From: Sideroxyarcus sp045866275
GTDB lineage: Bacteria; Pseudomonadota; Gammaproteobacteria; Burkholderiales; Gallionellaceae
DNA: 64,000 nucleotides
Reading direction: 5' to 3'
Assembly: GCA_045866275.1 (NCBI GenBank)
Contig: BAAFRX010000008.1
Coordinates: forward strand, 22,803 to 86,802
The notes beneath the pieces were generated by a model. It was not told the DNA's origin and did no database searches. It worked only from the letters and a program-made list of their open reading frames with translations. Of this stretch, positions 54,649 through 62,096 are shown in pieces. The stretch's first letter is position 1. The number at the start of each line of letters is the position of its first letter. Made by a program: the position numbers and the translations under genes.

Positions 54649-55180
54649 TGCGCTTCTCCCGCATCTGTTGCAGAAAGCTGCGGAAAGATTTTGCTTCGGC
54701 GGCGGGCGTGCCGTCCGCCGGCAGCATGCCTTTGGGCAGCGTATGCAGGGTTCGCACTTGCCCCGGCGCGACGCCGACCACCAGCCAGGTATCGTTCACC
54801 TCGAGCAGGACGACGCGTTCGCGTTGTCCGACCGCGACGCCGCTGATGACGCGCAATACGTTGCCAGCCCCTGGGCGCGGCAGATTGATGCGTTTGAGCA
54901 CCCATGCCACTGCCAGCACTGCGGCCAGCACCAGCAGCAGGCTGACGATCACCTGCACCACGCTGCCGGAGGAGACCGGGGTCGGCGGCGGCACGTAGGC
55001 GGCGCGTGCCGTTTCCGCTGCCAGCGCTAGGGGAGAGAAGGTTGCCGCAGCAGGGAACATAAAAATCGCGCGGCGAATCGACTGCTTCCCCACCCGCAAG
55101 CGGGGGAGGATTGAGGTGGGGGAAAAGTGCGCGGCTGGTTTTGCCGCGCTCTTTTGGGCAGAAAACAGGCGGATGTGCAT
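54641..55180 (-). CDS. fliO: flagellar biosynthesis protein FliO
   Basis: A 179-residue FliO. After an N-terminal region (FMFPAAATFSPLALAAETAR) comes the single membrane helix VVQVIVSLLLVLAAVLAVAW and the cytoplasmic GVAVGQRERVVLLEVNDTWL with VVGVAPGQVRTLHTLP, the family core. FliO assists FliP assembly. Upstream of the presumed signal sequence the frame runs through a GC-rich palindrome encoding FSPTSILPRLRVG. The true start may therefore lie after it (ATG at the FMFP Met) rather than at 55180. It overlaps fliP by 8 bp. Confidence 0.92.
   Translation of the reverse strand: MHIRLFSAQKSAAKPAAHFSPTSILPRLRVGKQSIRRAIFMFPAAATFSPLALAAETARAAYVPPPTPVSSGSVVQVIVSLLLVLAAVLAVAWVLKRINLPRPGAGNVLRVISGVAVGQRERVVLLEVNDTWLVVGVAPGQVRTLHTLPKGMLPADGTPAAEAKSFRSFLQQMREKRNA
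55085..55127. repeat. GC-rich palindrome at the 5' end of fliO
   Basis: CTTCCCCACC and GGTGGGGGAA form the outer arms and CCCGCAAGCGGG an inner hairpin. It resembles the CT/GA-rich family but has a different core. On the minus strand it encodes FSPTSILPRLRVG in the FliO frame. Confidence 0.7.
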
Positions 55181-55193
55181 GAGGGTTGACCGG

Positions 55194-55598
55194 TTACCGG
55201 TTGATGCGGCGCAGGCGTTCCGACGGGGTAATGATGTCGGTCAGGCGGATGCCCAATTTGTCGTTCACCACCACCACTTCACCCTGCGCGATGAGGAAAC
55301 CGTTGATCAGCACGTCCAGCGGTTCGCCCGCCATCCCGGCCAGCTCCACCACCGAGCCCTGCGCCAGTTGCAGCAGGTTCTTGATTGGCATCTTGGTGCG
55401 CCCCAGTTCCACCGTGAGCTGGACCGGAATGTCGAGGATCATGTCCAGGTCGTTATGTGCGGTGGCGCCGCCTTCGCCGGCAAACTGTTCAAACACGTGC
55501 GGCTGGGCTGCCGCCGGTTCGGCCGCGGTCTGCTCTGCCATCGCCGCGCCCCAGTCGTCTGCAGTGATTGCTTCCGGTGCGGTCGTTTCTTCAGCCAT
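55194..55598 (-). CDS. fliN: flagellar motor switch protein FliN
   Basis: A 134-residue protein. A variable Ala/Glu-rich N-terminus precedes the SpoA-type C-terminal domain: MILDIPVQLTVELGRTKMPI, then LLQLAQGSVVELAGMAGEPL, DVLINGFLIAQGEVVVVNDK and the end LGIRLTDII. FliN forms the C-ring with FliM and FliG. ATG 55598 is chosen because GGAGGAAG precedes it; an in-frame ATG at 55610 also exists. It overlaps the fliM stop. Confidence 0.96.
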   Translation of the reverse strand: MAEETTAPEAITADDWGAAMAEQTAAEPAAAQPHVFEQFAGEGGATAHNDLDMILDIPVQLTVELGRTKMPIKNLLQLAQGSVVELAGMAGEPLDVLINGFLIAQGEVVVVNDKLGIRLTDIITPSERLRRINR

Positions 55599-56589
55599 TT
55601 CTTCCTCCATTGAGCGGTTCGCCGGTTTCGGATGCCAGCACCTTTTCCACTTTCAGCGCGTAATGCGTGTTGGAAACGCCATACTTGCATTCCAGCACCG
55701 GCACGTTATCGACCATCACGCTGATGTTCTCCGCCACTTCGAGCGGGATGACGTCGTCTGTCTTCATGCGCAGCACGTGCTCCACCGTGGTCGCCGCGTG
55801 ACCGAGCACGGCGGTCAGTTCAATCTCGGCCGACTGGATCTGTTTGGACAGCATGTGCAGCCAGCGCTTGTCTGCGATCACGTGGTCGCCCTGCATGGTG
55901 CTGTAGAGCAATTCGCGCAGGGGTTCGAGCATCGCGTAGGGCATGCAGATATGGATGGAGCCGCCGACGCCGGTGAACTCCACCTCGAAGGTGGTCACCA
56001 CGACCACTTCGTTCGGCGTGGCGATGTTAGCGAATTGCGGGTTGACTTCCGAGCGCTGGAATTCGAATTCGAGTTTCTGCACCGCTTCCCATGACTTGGC
56101 ATAGGTCTCGAACACCACCTCCAGCATCTTCTGGATGATCCGGTGTTCGGTCTGGGTGAATTCGCGTCCCTCGACGCGGGTATGAAAACGGCCGTCGCCG
56201 CCGAACAGGCTGTCCACCACCATGAACACCAGATTAGGGTCGAAGATGAACAGCGCGTTGCCGCGCAGCGGCTTGACCTGGACCAGGTTGAGGTTGGCGG
56301 GCACCGGCAGGTTGCGGATGAATTCGGAGAACTTCATGACCTTCACCGGACCGACTGAAACCTCCGAGCTGCGGTGGATGAAGTTGTACAGCGCGATGCG
56401 GAACAGGCGGGCGAAGCGCTCGTTGATGATCTCCATCGTGGGCATGCGCCCGCGCACGATGCGCTCCTGCGTCGCCATGTTGTAGGGACGCACCCCCTGG
56501 TCGGCATTCTCGTCCTTGACCTCCTCGGCCTCGCCGGTGACGCCCCGCAGCAGGGAGTCCACTTCGTCCTGGGACAGGAATTCGCTCAT
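55591..56589 (-). CDS. fliM: flagellar motor switch protein FliM
   Basis: A 332-residue protein. The N-terminal LSQDEVDSLLRG is the CheY-P binding peptide. The middle domain has ERIVRGRMPTMEIINERFAR and FSEFIRNLPVPANLN. The C-terminal SpoA-like domain includes ISVMVDNVPVLECKYG. It links phospho-CheY to rotor reversal. ATG 56589 begins MSEFLSQDEVD; upstream codons in the same frame show no similarity. Chemotactic control is implied but no che gene is in this window. Confidence 0.97.
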   Translation of the reverse strand: MSEFLSQDEVDSLLRGVTGEAEEVKDENADQGVRPYNMATQERIVRGRMPTMEIINERFARLFRIALYNFIHRSSEVSVGPVKVMKFSEFIRNLPVPANLNLVQVKPLRGNALFIFDPNLVFMVVDSLFGGDGRFHTRVEGREFTQTEHRIIQKMLEVVFETYAKSWEAVQKLEFEFQRSEVNPQFANIATPNEVVVVTTFEVEFTGVGGSIHICMPYAMLEPLRELLYSTMQGDHVIADKRWLHMLSKQIQSAEIELTAVLGHAATTVEHVLRMKTDDVIPLEVAENISVMVDNVPVLECKYGVSNTHYALKVEKVLASETGEPLNGGRNG

Positions 56590-56605
56590 GGCAAGTTCTC
56601 GATCG

Positions 56606-57169
56606 CTACTGGATGATGAAGTCGGTGAACAGCACGTCGGTGATGCCGGCCGGGTTGGCAACGGCCGGTGCAGCATGTTCGGCATCGTGTTCTGCAACGG
56701 CTGCCGCCGGGGCGGGGGCGACGCCCAGAACCGCATTCACTTCGCCGATCACCTGTTGCACCAGTTGCTGCTTGCCGGCCACGCTGACCAGTTCGGAGGG
56801 TTTCTTGCTCGACAACAGCAACAGCAGTTTGCTGCGAATCTCCGGCATGGCGGTTTTGATTTCCTCCTCCAGTTTGGCATCGAGGACTTTCAGGGTGATG
56901 CCGACCTGCAGGTAACGGTCGCCTTCTTCCTGTTGCAGATTGACCGTGAATTTCTCGCCAAGCGGGACGTACTTGGCCTGCGGCGCCGGCGCATGCTTGG
57001 CTTCCTCGACTGGTTCGGCGGCCGGGGCGTGGCTCCGGGTGAAATACCAGCCTGCCCCACCGGCAATGACGAGCACCAGCAACGCGATGATGATGATCAG
57101 GAGCTTGTGGCTTTTGGCGGGTGCAGCGGCGGCATCGGTTGGAGCGGCTTTGGGAGCGGGTTTGGCCAT
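56606..57169 (-). CDS. fliL: flagellar basal-body protein FliL
   Basis: A 187-residue inner-membrane protein with a short cytoplasmic Ala/Lys-rich head, one membrane helix (LLIIIIALLVLVIAGGAGWY), an Ala/Pro linker and a periplasmic domain (KYVPLGEKFTVNLQQEEGDR, YLQVGITLKV). The end GITDVLFTDFIIQ is the family signature. FliL surrounds the stator and supports torque. It is 16 bp before fliM. Confidence 0.95.
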   Translation of the reverse strand: MAKPAPKAAPTDAAAAPAKSHKLLIIIIALLVLVIAGGAGWYFTRSHAPAAEPVEEAKHAPAPQAKYVPLGEKFTVNLQQEEGDRYLQVGITLKVLDAKLEEEIKTAMPEIRSKLLLLLSSKKPSELVSVAGKQQLVQQVIGEVNAVLGVAPAPAAAVAEHDAEHAAPAVANPAGITDVLFTDFIIQ

Positions 57170-57262
57170 GGTTCTTTTCCTTTATTGATGGTTGTCAGTA
57201 TGGCGCGAGGCCAAGCGCATCCATCGCCGGAAAAGATGGGGGAATCCGCCCCAATTCAGGGG

Positions 57263-58327
57263 TCAGGCGAACGTGTCCACCATACCGTCATGCAGCCTGA
57301 CACGGGAAGGAAGCAGGGTTTCCGCAGTGCCGACGGTTTCCGCGCGCCGGATGTCGAGACCCGCCGGAGACGGGTTGCCGGACTCGCTGTGTTGCTCATG
57401 TTGGGACGAGTCACTCACCGTGGCACCGCCCAACATGATTCCGTTATCGGCAAACATTTCGCGAAGTTTAGGCAAAGATTGCTCAATCGCCTCGCGCACC
57501 GCGGCATGCGGGGATGAGAAGAGGGCGGTTGCCTGGTCGCCATTGAGTTTCAGGGTGACCTCAAGCGGGCCCAGATGCGGCGGATTGAGGTGCAGTTCCG
57601 CCTGTTGCCGGTTCTGGGTGGCGAGCCAGGTGATTTTCTGGCTGAAGTCATCTGCCCACTGCGCCTGTCCGAGCGGGGCGGCGATGGCGGATGGCAAGGC
57701 CGGTTGGGTGGCCAAGGGGACAGTCAACGGCAACAGGCCGGCCGCAGAGAGGCTTTGCCCGGTAACGGCGCCGTTCTCTGCGGGCGAGGACAGCGGCAGG
57801 CTGGTGGAAGCCAACGTGTTGAGAGGAGCGGCAGCGAATGGCAAGGGAACCGGGTCTTCAAGTTCTTTCGGCAGGGCTATTTTTCCGTCCGCTGCCGCTG
57901 CGGGCGGCAAACGCGGACTGTCCAGCGAACCGGGATGCCTGTCGGCGCGCGGCGATGGATTGCCGAGGGGTTCGGTTGCCGCCTGGCCGGGTTGCCAGGC
58001 GCTGACCGGCAGCGGTGCGGGCAACGTTGCGAGCAGATCGGCGCTGACCTGCGCCGCGTCAAGCGCGTTTCCGGGACTGCCTGCCTCACTGTTTTCGCCC
58101 GGCAAGACCGACAGCGTTGCCTGCAATTCGTGCGCGGTGCGGGCACCGGCTTTTTTCAGGGCTTCCGGCTTGTCCGCTGCCGCATTGCGCTCGCCCAGTT
58201 GCCTGGCCAGCATCTGGCCGAAGGGCGCGCCGTCGGTTGCCGCCTCGTCCTTGCCGCCGGTGGCAGACGCAGGATTGCCGGATAGCTTGTCGGGGGTGCT
58301 GGCGGAAAGTGTCGGTAACGGATTCAT
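57263..58327 (-). CDS. fliK: flagellar hook-length control protein FliK
   Basis: A 354-residue protein, low-complexity and Ala/Pro-rich in the N-terminal two thirds. The C-terminal domain is typical: ITWLATQNRQQAELHLNPPH, then LGPLEVTLKLNGDQATALFS and AAVREAIEQSLPKLREMFAD. The motif LNPPxLGxLxV is the hook-length control signature. FliK is exported and switches export specificity when the hook is complete. ATG 58327 follows a purine-rich site one base after the fliJ stop. The large antisense frame across it is not a gene. Confidence 0.93.
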   Translation of the reverse strand: MNPLPTLSASTPDKLSGNPASATGGKDEAATDGAPFGQMLARQLGERNAAADKPEALKKAGARTAHELQATLSVLPGENSEAGSPGNALDAAQVSADLLATLPAPLPVSAWQPGQAATEPLGNPSPRADRHPGSLDSPRLPPAAAADGKIALPKELEDPVPLPFAAAPLNTLASTSLPLSSPAENGAVTGQSLSAAGLLPLTVPLATQPALPSAIAAPLGQAQWADDFSQKITWLATQNRQQAELHLNPPHLGPLEVTLKLNGDQATALFSSPHAAVREAIEQSLPKLREMFADNGIMLGGATVSDSSQHEQHSESGNPSPAGLDIRRAETVGTAETLLPSRVRLHDGMVDTFA

Positions 58328-58328
58328 C

Positions 58329-58796
58329 TCAAGTCCCCTTCGTGCTGTTTTTTTCGGTGGCATGCAGCGCGGCATAACGGCCGCTCTGCTCGTCCTGCAG
58401 GCGCTGTTCCGACTTGGCTTCGAGCTTGCGTTCGGACTCGACATGGCGCTGCGCCAGGGTGTCGAACGACTTCATCTTGCGCGTGCTGTCCAGCAGTTCG
58501 CTGCGACCTTTTTGCACCGAACTGGTGGCCTTGCTGATCTCCTGCTGCTGCTGCTGGATGGCTTGGTCCAGGCGTTCGATGAAACGCTGGAAATTGCGCA
58601 TGTCGGCAGGCGCGATGCCGTTCTTTTCCGCCTCCTCGAACTGCACCTGATACTCGCGCCGGTATTGCTGCAACGCGGCCAGCCGAGATTGCGCCGATTG
58701 CTGCTGGTGGTTGAGCTTGCCCAGTTTGCGCGTGGCCGCGTCGTTCTGCTGGTGCGCCAGGTTGAGCAGGGTATCGAGCGGGAAAGGTTTGGTCAT
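58329..58796 (-). CDS. fliJ: flagellar export chaperone FliJ
   Basis: A 155-residue, almost entirely alpha-helical coiled-coil protein (LDTLLNLAHQQNDAATRKLG, AALQQYRREYQVQFEEAEK, FQRFIERLDQAIQQQQQEI). This is the FliJ pattern. It binds FliI and FlhA and helps release chaperones. The start overlaps the fliI stop by 4 bp (ATGA), and it is followed at once by fliK. Confidence 0.93.
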   Translation of the reverse strand: MTKPFPLDTLLNLAHQQNDAATRKLGKLNHQQQSAQSRLAALQQYRREYQVQFEEAEKNGIAPADMRNFQRFIERLDQAIQQQQQEISKATSSVQKGRSELLDSTRKMKSFDTLAQRHVESERKLEAKSEQRLQDEQSGRYAALHATEKNSTKGT

Positions 58797-60289
58797 GCGT
58801 TACTTTCGTTATCCATGGCGAACAGGGCGGCAAACTTTTCCTGGCCGGCGCTGAACGGTTCGGTTTCATACATGCCCTGGCGCAGGAAGGTTTCCAGCGC
58901 AGGATACCGCGCAATCGCGTCGTCCAGCAAAGGATCGCTGCCCGGCACATAGGCGCCGACGCTGATCAGGTCGTGGTTGCGCTGATAGTGCGCGTAAAGA
59001 TGCTTGAATCGCTGCACTTTCTGAAAATGCGTGTCACTCACCAGATGATTCATGGCGCGGCTGATCGAGGCCTCGATGTCGATGGCCGGATAGTGGCCGG
59101 CTTCGGCCAGCCGGCGCGACAGCACGATATGCCCGTCGAGAATCGCGCGCGCGCTGTCGGCGATGGGGTCTTGCGGGTCGTCGCCCTCGGTCAGCACCGT
59201 ATAGAACGCCGTGATCGAGCCGCCGCCTTCCGCGCCGTTTCCGGCGCGCTCCACCAGTTGCGGCAGCTTGGCGAAAACTGAAGGCGGGTAACCTTTGGTG
59301 GCCGGCGGTTCGCCGATGGCCAGGGCGATTTCGCGCTGCGCCATGGCGTAGCGGGTCAGCGAATCCATGATCAGCAGCACGTTCCTGCCCTGGTCGCGGA
59401 AATATTCGGCGATGGTGGTGGCGTAGGCTGCGCCCTGCATGCGCATCAGCGGACTGGTGTCGGCGGGGGCGGCGACCACCACCGAGCGCGCCATGCCTTC
59501 CTTGCCCAGGATGTCGGTGATGAACTCCTTCACTTCGCGCCCGCGCTCGCCGATCAGACCGACCACGATCACGTCGGCGCTGGTGTAACGCGCCATCATG
59601 CCCAGCAGCACGCTTTTGCCCACGCCGGAGCCGGCGAACAGGCCCATGCGCTGGCCGCGCCCGACGGTAAGCAGACTGTTGATCGCACGCACGCCGACAT
59701 CCAGCGCGTCCTTGATCGCCGCGCGTTCGAGCGGGTTGATCGGGCGGCTCTGCAGCGGCGCGCTGCGGCTCTCCGCCAGGGCGCCGAGCTGGTCGAGCGG
59801 CCGGCCCGCGCCATCCAGCACCCGCCCCAGCAGATGATCTCCCACCGGCAAGTGCCGCGCCAGATCGGCGGTGCGCCGCCGGAACTGGCCGGGTTGGCCG
59901 ACCTTGATGGGGGCGCGCGCCTGTTCGGCGGGAACCACGCGCGCGCCCGGCACCAGACCGTGCACATCGTTCTCCGGCATCAGGAACAGGCGGTCGCCGG
60001 CGAAGCCGACCACTTCGGCCTCGATGCGGTTCTGCGGCAATTCGATCCAGCAGGTGCTGCCCACCGCCATGCGCAGACCGACCGCTTCCATCACCAGTCC
60101 GGTGACCTTGGTCAGGCGGCCGCTGACCTGCAGCGGCGCGCACTGCATCACGACTTCGCGATTGTTGCGCAGGACCGACTGCCAGCGTTTAGCGCAAGAT
60201 TCGCGGAGCGATGGCATACCGTACCCCTCGCCCTCGGGGAGAGGGGGAACGGGGGTGAGGGAACGATCAGGGGGCAGACGATTAGTCAT
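58793..60289 (-). CDS. fliI: flagellum-specific ATP synthase FliI
   Basis: The ATPase of the flagellar export apparatus. Walker A is GLFAGSGVGKSVLLG and Walker B LLIMDSLTRYAMAQREIAL; GEPPATKGYPPSVFAKLPQL follows. The open frame from ATG 60289 gives 498 residues, about 25 more than usual. Codons 1-24 contain PVPPLPEGEG from a CT/GA-rich repeat. The AGAGG before ATG 60289 is the tip of a MITE. ATG 60217 (474 residues, normal length) has GAGGGG six bases upstream, supplied by the other repeat. Either start is possible, and both ribosome sites are repeat-derived. Confidence 0.95.
   Translation of the reverse strand: MTNRLPPDRSLTPVPPLPEGEGYGMPSLRESCAKRWQSVLRNNREVVMQCAPLQVSGRLTKVTGLVMEAVGLRMAVGSTCWIELPQNRIEAEVVGFAGDRLFLMPENDVHGLVPGARVVPAEQARAPIKVGQPGQFRRRTADLARHLPVGDHLLGRVLDGAGRPLDQLGALAESRSAPLQSRPINPLERAAIKDALDVGVRAINSLLTVGRGQRMGLFAGSGVGKSVLLGMMARYTSADVIVVGLIGERGREVKEFITDILGKEGMARSVVVAAPADTSPLMRMQGAAYATTIAEYFRDQGRNVLLIMDSLTRYAMAQREIALAIGEPPATKGYPPSVFAKLPQLVERAGNGAEGGGSITAFYTVLTEGDDPQDPIADSARAILDGHIVLSRRLAEAGHYPAIDIEASISRAMNHLVSDTHFQKVQRFKHLYAHYQRNHDLISVGAYVPGSDPLLDDAIARYPALETFLRQGMYETEPFSAGQEKFAALFAMDNESNA
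60224..60262. repeat. CT/GA-rich palindromic repeat at the 5' end of fliI
   Basis: CCCCTCGCCCTCGGGGAGAG followed by GGGGAACGGGGGTGAGGG. On the minus strand it reads SLTPVPPLPEGEG and contains a GAGGGG Shine-Dalgarno six bases before ATG 60217. Confidence 0.88.
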
Positions 60290-60432
60290 GGGAACCTCTA
60301 TAAATTCATTTTGCGGGCGAATCGCGGTGTCGCGTGCTCGCTCATTCCTCGCCTATCCATTTGATATGTCTCGTCATTCTCTGCGCGGCTCCTTGCGCTT
60401 CATCCCGTAAAAGTGAATTTCTAGAGGTTCCC
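60290..60432. mobile_element. 143-bp MITE between fliH and fliI
   Basis: The left end is GGGAACCTCTATAAATTCAT and the inverse of the right end is GGGAACCTCTAGAAATTCAC. The inverted ends stay similar for about 28 bp, to CGGG. A 4-bp direct repeat TCAT flanks both sides (60286-60289 and 60433-60436), as expected from a target duplication. No transposase is encoded. Before insertion, fliH and fliI would have been separated by only about 27 bp. Confidence 0.88.
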
Positions 60433-60460
60433 TCATGTCTATCGACCTTTGCCATGATCG

Positions 60461-61111
60461 TCATGTTGCGGCAACATCGTTCGCCTCCGTTGCTTCGCGC
60501 AGCAGCCACGGCGCATCCTGTCCCATCGCGGCGGCAACCCGCTGCCAGCGTGCGGCGAGCGAAGCATCCACCTCGCTGTTGGCGTTTTCCAGGCGCGCGT
60601 TGCCGCGTTCCATGCGCGCATCTTCCAGAATTTTCCAGCCCGAATGCGCGAGCTGTTCGCCCATCTGCGCGCGCACCAGTTGCGCATCCTGCGGATTGAG
60701 GATGAGGTGCGCCGCCTGATTGAACACCGGCAGGCTGGCAACGGCCTCGCGCACCATCGCCAGCAGCAGTTCCGGTTGGATCCGGAGCGACTGCTGGATC
60801 ACCTGGCGCGCGATGTCGAGCGCCAGGCCGGTGAGCTCCTGCACCACCTGTTCATCCACCTGTTGTTGCAACGCGCGGGACAATTCCTGCAAGCGCTGGG
60901 TGGCGTCGGCGGCCTGCTGCAAGCCTTCGGCATAGCCGCGTTGCCGGCCTTCCGCGTACCCGGCCTGACGGCCTTCTTCCTGCGCCTGTTGCTGCAGCTG
61001 TTCGAGTTCGAGCGCGGTCGGCAACTCGATCCGTTCGCGCGTGGTGGTAAAGGCGGGCAGCTCCCAGCGTTGCCAGGCGGTGCGTTGGTCCGGTGCTTCG
61101 GCATCAGACAT
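60461..61111 (-). CDS. fliH: flagellar assembly protein FliH
   Basis: A 216-residue regulator of FliI. The N-terminal part ends in the E/Q-rich coiled coil with Gly-repeats (EEGRQAGYAEGRQRGYAEGL) typical of FliH. The C-terminal domain has DIARQVIQQSLRIQPELLLA, HLILNPQDAQLV and WKILEDARMERGNARLE. It is the peripheral-stalk homologue that docks FliI to the switch. It overlaps fliG by 8 bp; its stop is followed by the MITE. Confidence 0.94.
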   Translation of the reverse strand: MSDAEAPDQRTAWQRWELPAFTTTRERIELPTALELEQLQQQAQEEGRQAGYAEGRQRGYAEGLQQAADATQRLQELSRALQQQVDEQVVQELTGLALDIARQVIQQSLRIQPELLLAMVREAVASLPVFNQAAHLILNPQDAQLVRAQMGEQLAHSGWKILEDARMERGNARLENANSEVDASLAARWQRVAAAMGQDAPWLLREATEANDVAAT

Positions 61112-62096
61112 AGGCGTCCTCGCCCTTGCCGCCGAGCACGATCTGGCCTTCGTCCGCCAGACGGCGCACCACCTTCAGGATTTCTTTCTGCTCCGACTCG
61201 ACCTCGCTCAATTTGACCGGTCCCTTGGCTTCCAGATCCTCGCGCAGCATTTCGGCGGCGCGTTGCGACATGTTCTTGAACACCTTTTCGCGCATCTCTT
61301 CGCTGGCGCCTTTGAGGGCGACGATCAGCGACTCCGACTGCACTTCGCGCAGCACCAGCTGGATGCCGCGATCATCCACGGCCAGGATGTCCTCGAACAC
61401 AAACATCTCGTCCATGATCTTCTGCGCCAGCTCGGCATCGTGCGTGCGTATCGACTCGATCACGGCTTCCTGGGTGCTGCCGATATAGTTGAGGATCTCG
61501 GCCGCAGTCTTGATGCCGCCGCGGATGCTCTTCTTTTGCAGCGCGTTGCCGGACAGCAGCTTGGTCAGCACATCGTTCAGCTCGTGCAGTGCGGTCGGTT
61601 GCACGCTGTCCAGCGTGGCGATGCGCAGCAACACATCGTTGCGGGTGCGCTCGGGCAGTTTGGTCAGCACGGCGGAGGCCTGGTCCGCTTCCAGATGCAC
61701 CATGATGGTGGCAATGATCTGCGGATGTTCGTTGGCGACCAGCTCGGCGACCGAGCCGGGATCCATCCATTTCAAACTTTCGATGCCGCTGGTGTCGCTG
61801 TTGTGCAGGATGCGGTCGAGCAGTCCGGCCGCCTTGTCGTCGCCCAGCGCCTTGTTCAGCATGTTGCGAATATAGGCATCCGAGTCCATGCCGATGGTGG
61901 TTTTTTCGGCGGCGCTGAGGTGGAACTCCTCGAACACTTCGGCGATCTGGTCGCGCGTCAGATTTTTCAGGGCGACCATGGCCGTGCTGATTTTCTGCAC
62001 TTCTTTCGGTTCCAGATATTTCATCACCTCGGCCGCTTCATCCTCGCCCAGGGTCATCAGCAGAATCGCGCTCTTGTTGATGCCGGCGTCACTCAT
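61104..62096 (-). CDS. fliG: flagellar motor switch protein FliG
   Basis: A 330-residue protein. AILLMTLGEDEAAEVMKYLE begins the FliF-binding domain. EHPQIIATIMVHLEADQASA is the middle domain with the EHPQ motif. The C-terminal torque domain has MFVFEDILAVDDRGIQLVLR, whose charged helix faces the stator. It overlaps fliF by 8 bp and fliH by 8 bp, so the genes are coupled. Confidence 0.97.
   Translation of the reverse strand: MSDAGINKSAILLMTLGEDEAAEVMKYLEPKEVQKISTAMVALKNLTRDQIAEVFEEFHLSAAEKTTIGMDSDAYIRNMLNKALGDDKAAGLLDRILHNSDTSGIESLKWMDPGSVAELVANEHPQIIATIMVHLEADQASAVLTKLPERTRNDVLLRIATLDSVQPTALHELNDVLTKLLSGNALQKKSIRGGIKTAAEILNYIGSTQEAVIESIRTHDAELAQKIMDEMFVFEDILAVDDRGIQLVLREVQSESLIVALKGASEEMREKVFKNMSQRAAEMLREDLEAKGPVKLSEVESEQKEILKVVRRLADEGQIVLGGKGEDAYV

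Noticed and set aside
57192..58952. 586-codon plus-strand open frame across fliL/fliK/fliJ
   Set aside because: It lies antisense to fliK, fliJ and part of fliI, which have clear family motifs. Its translation is Ser/Ala/Arg-rich with no domain. High GC explains the long antisense frame.
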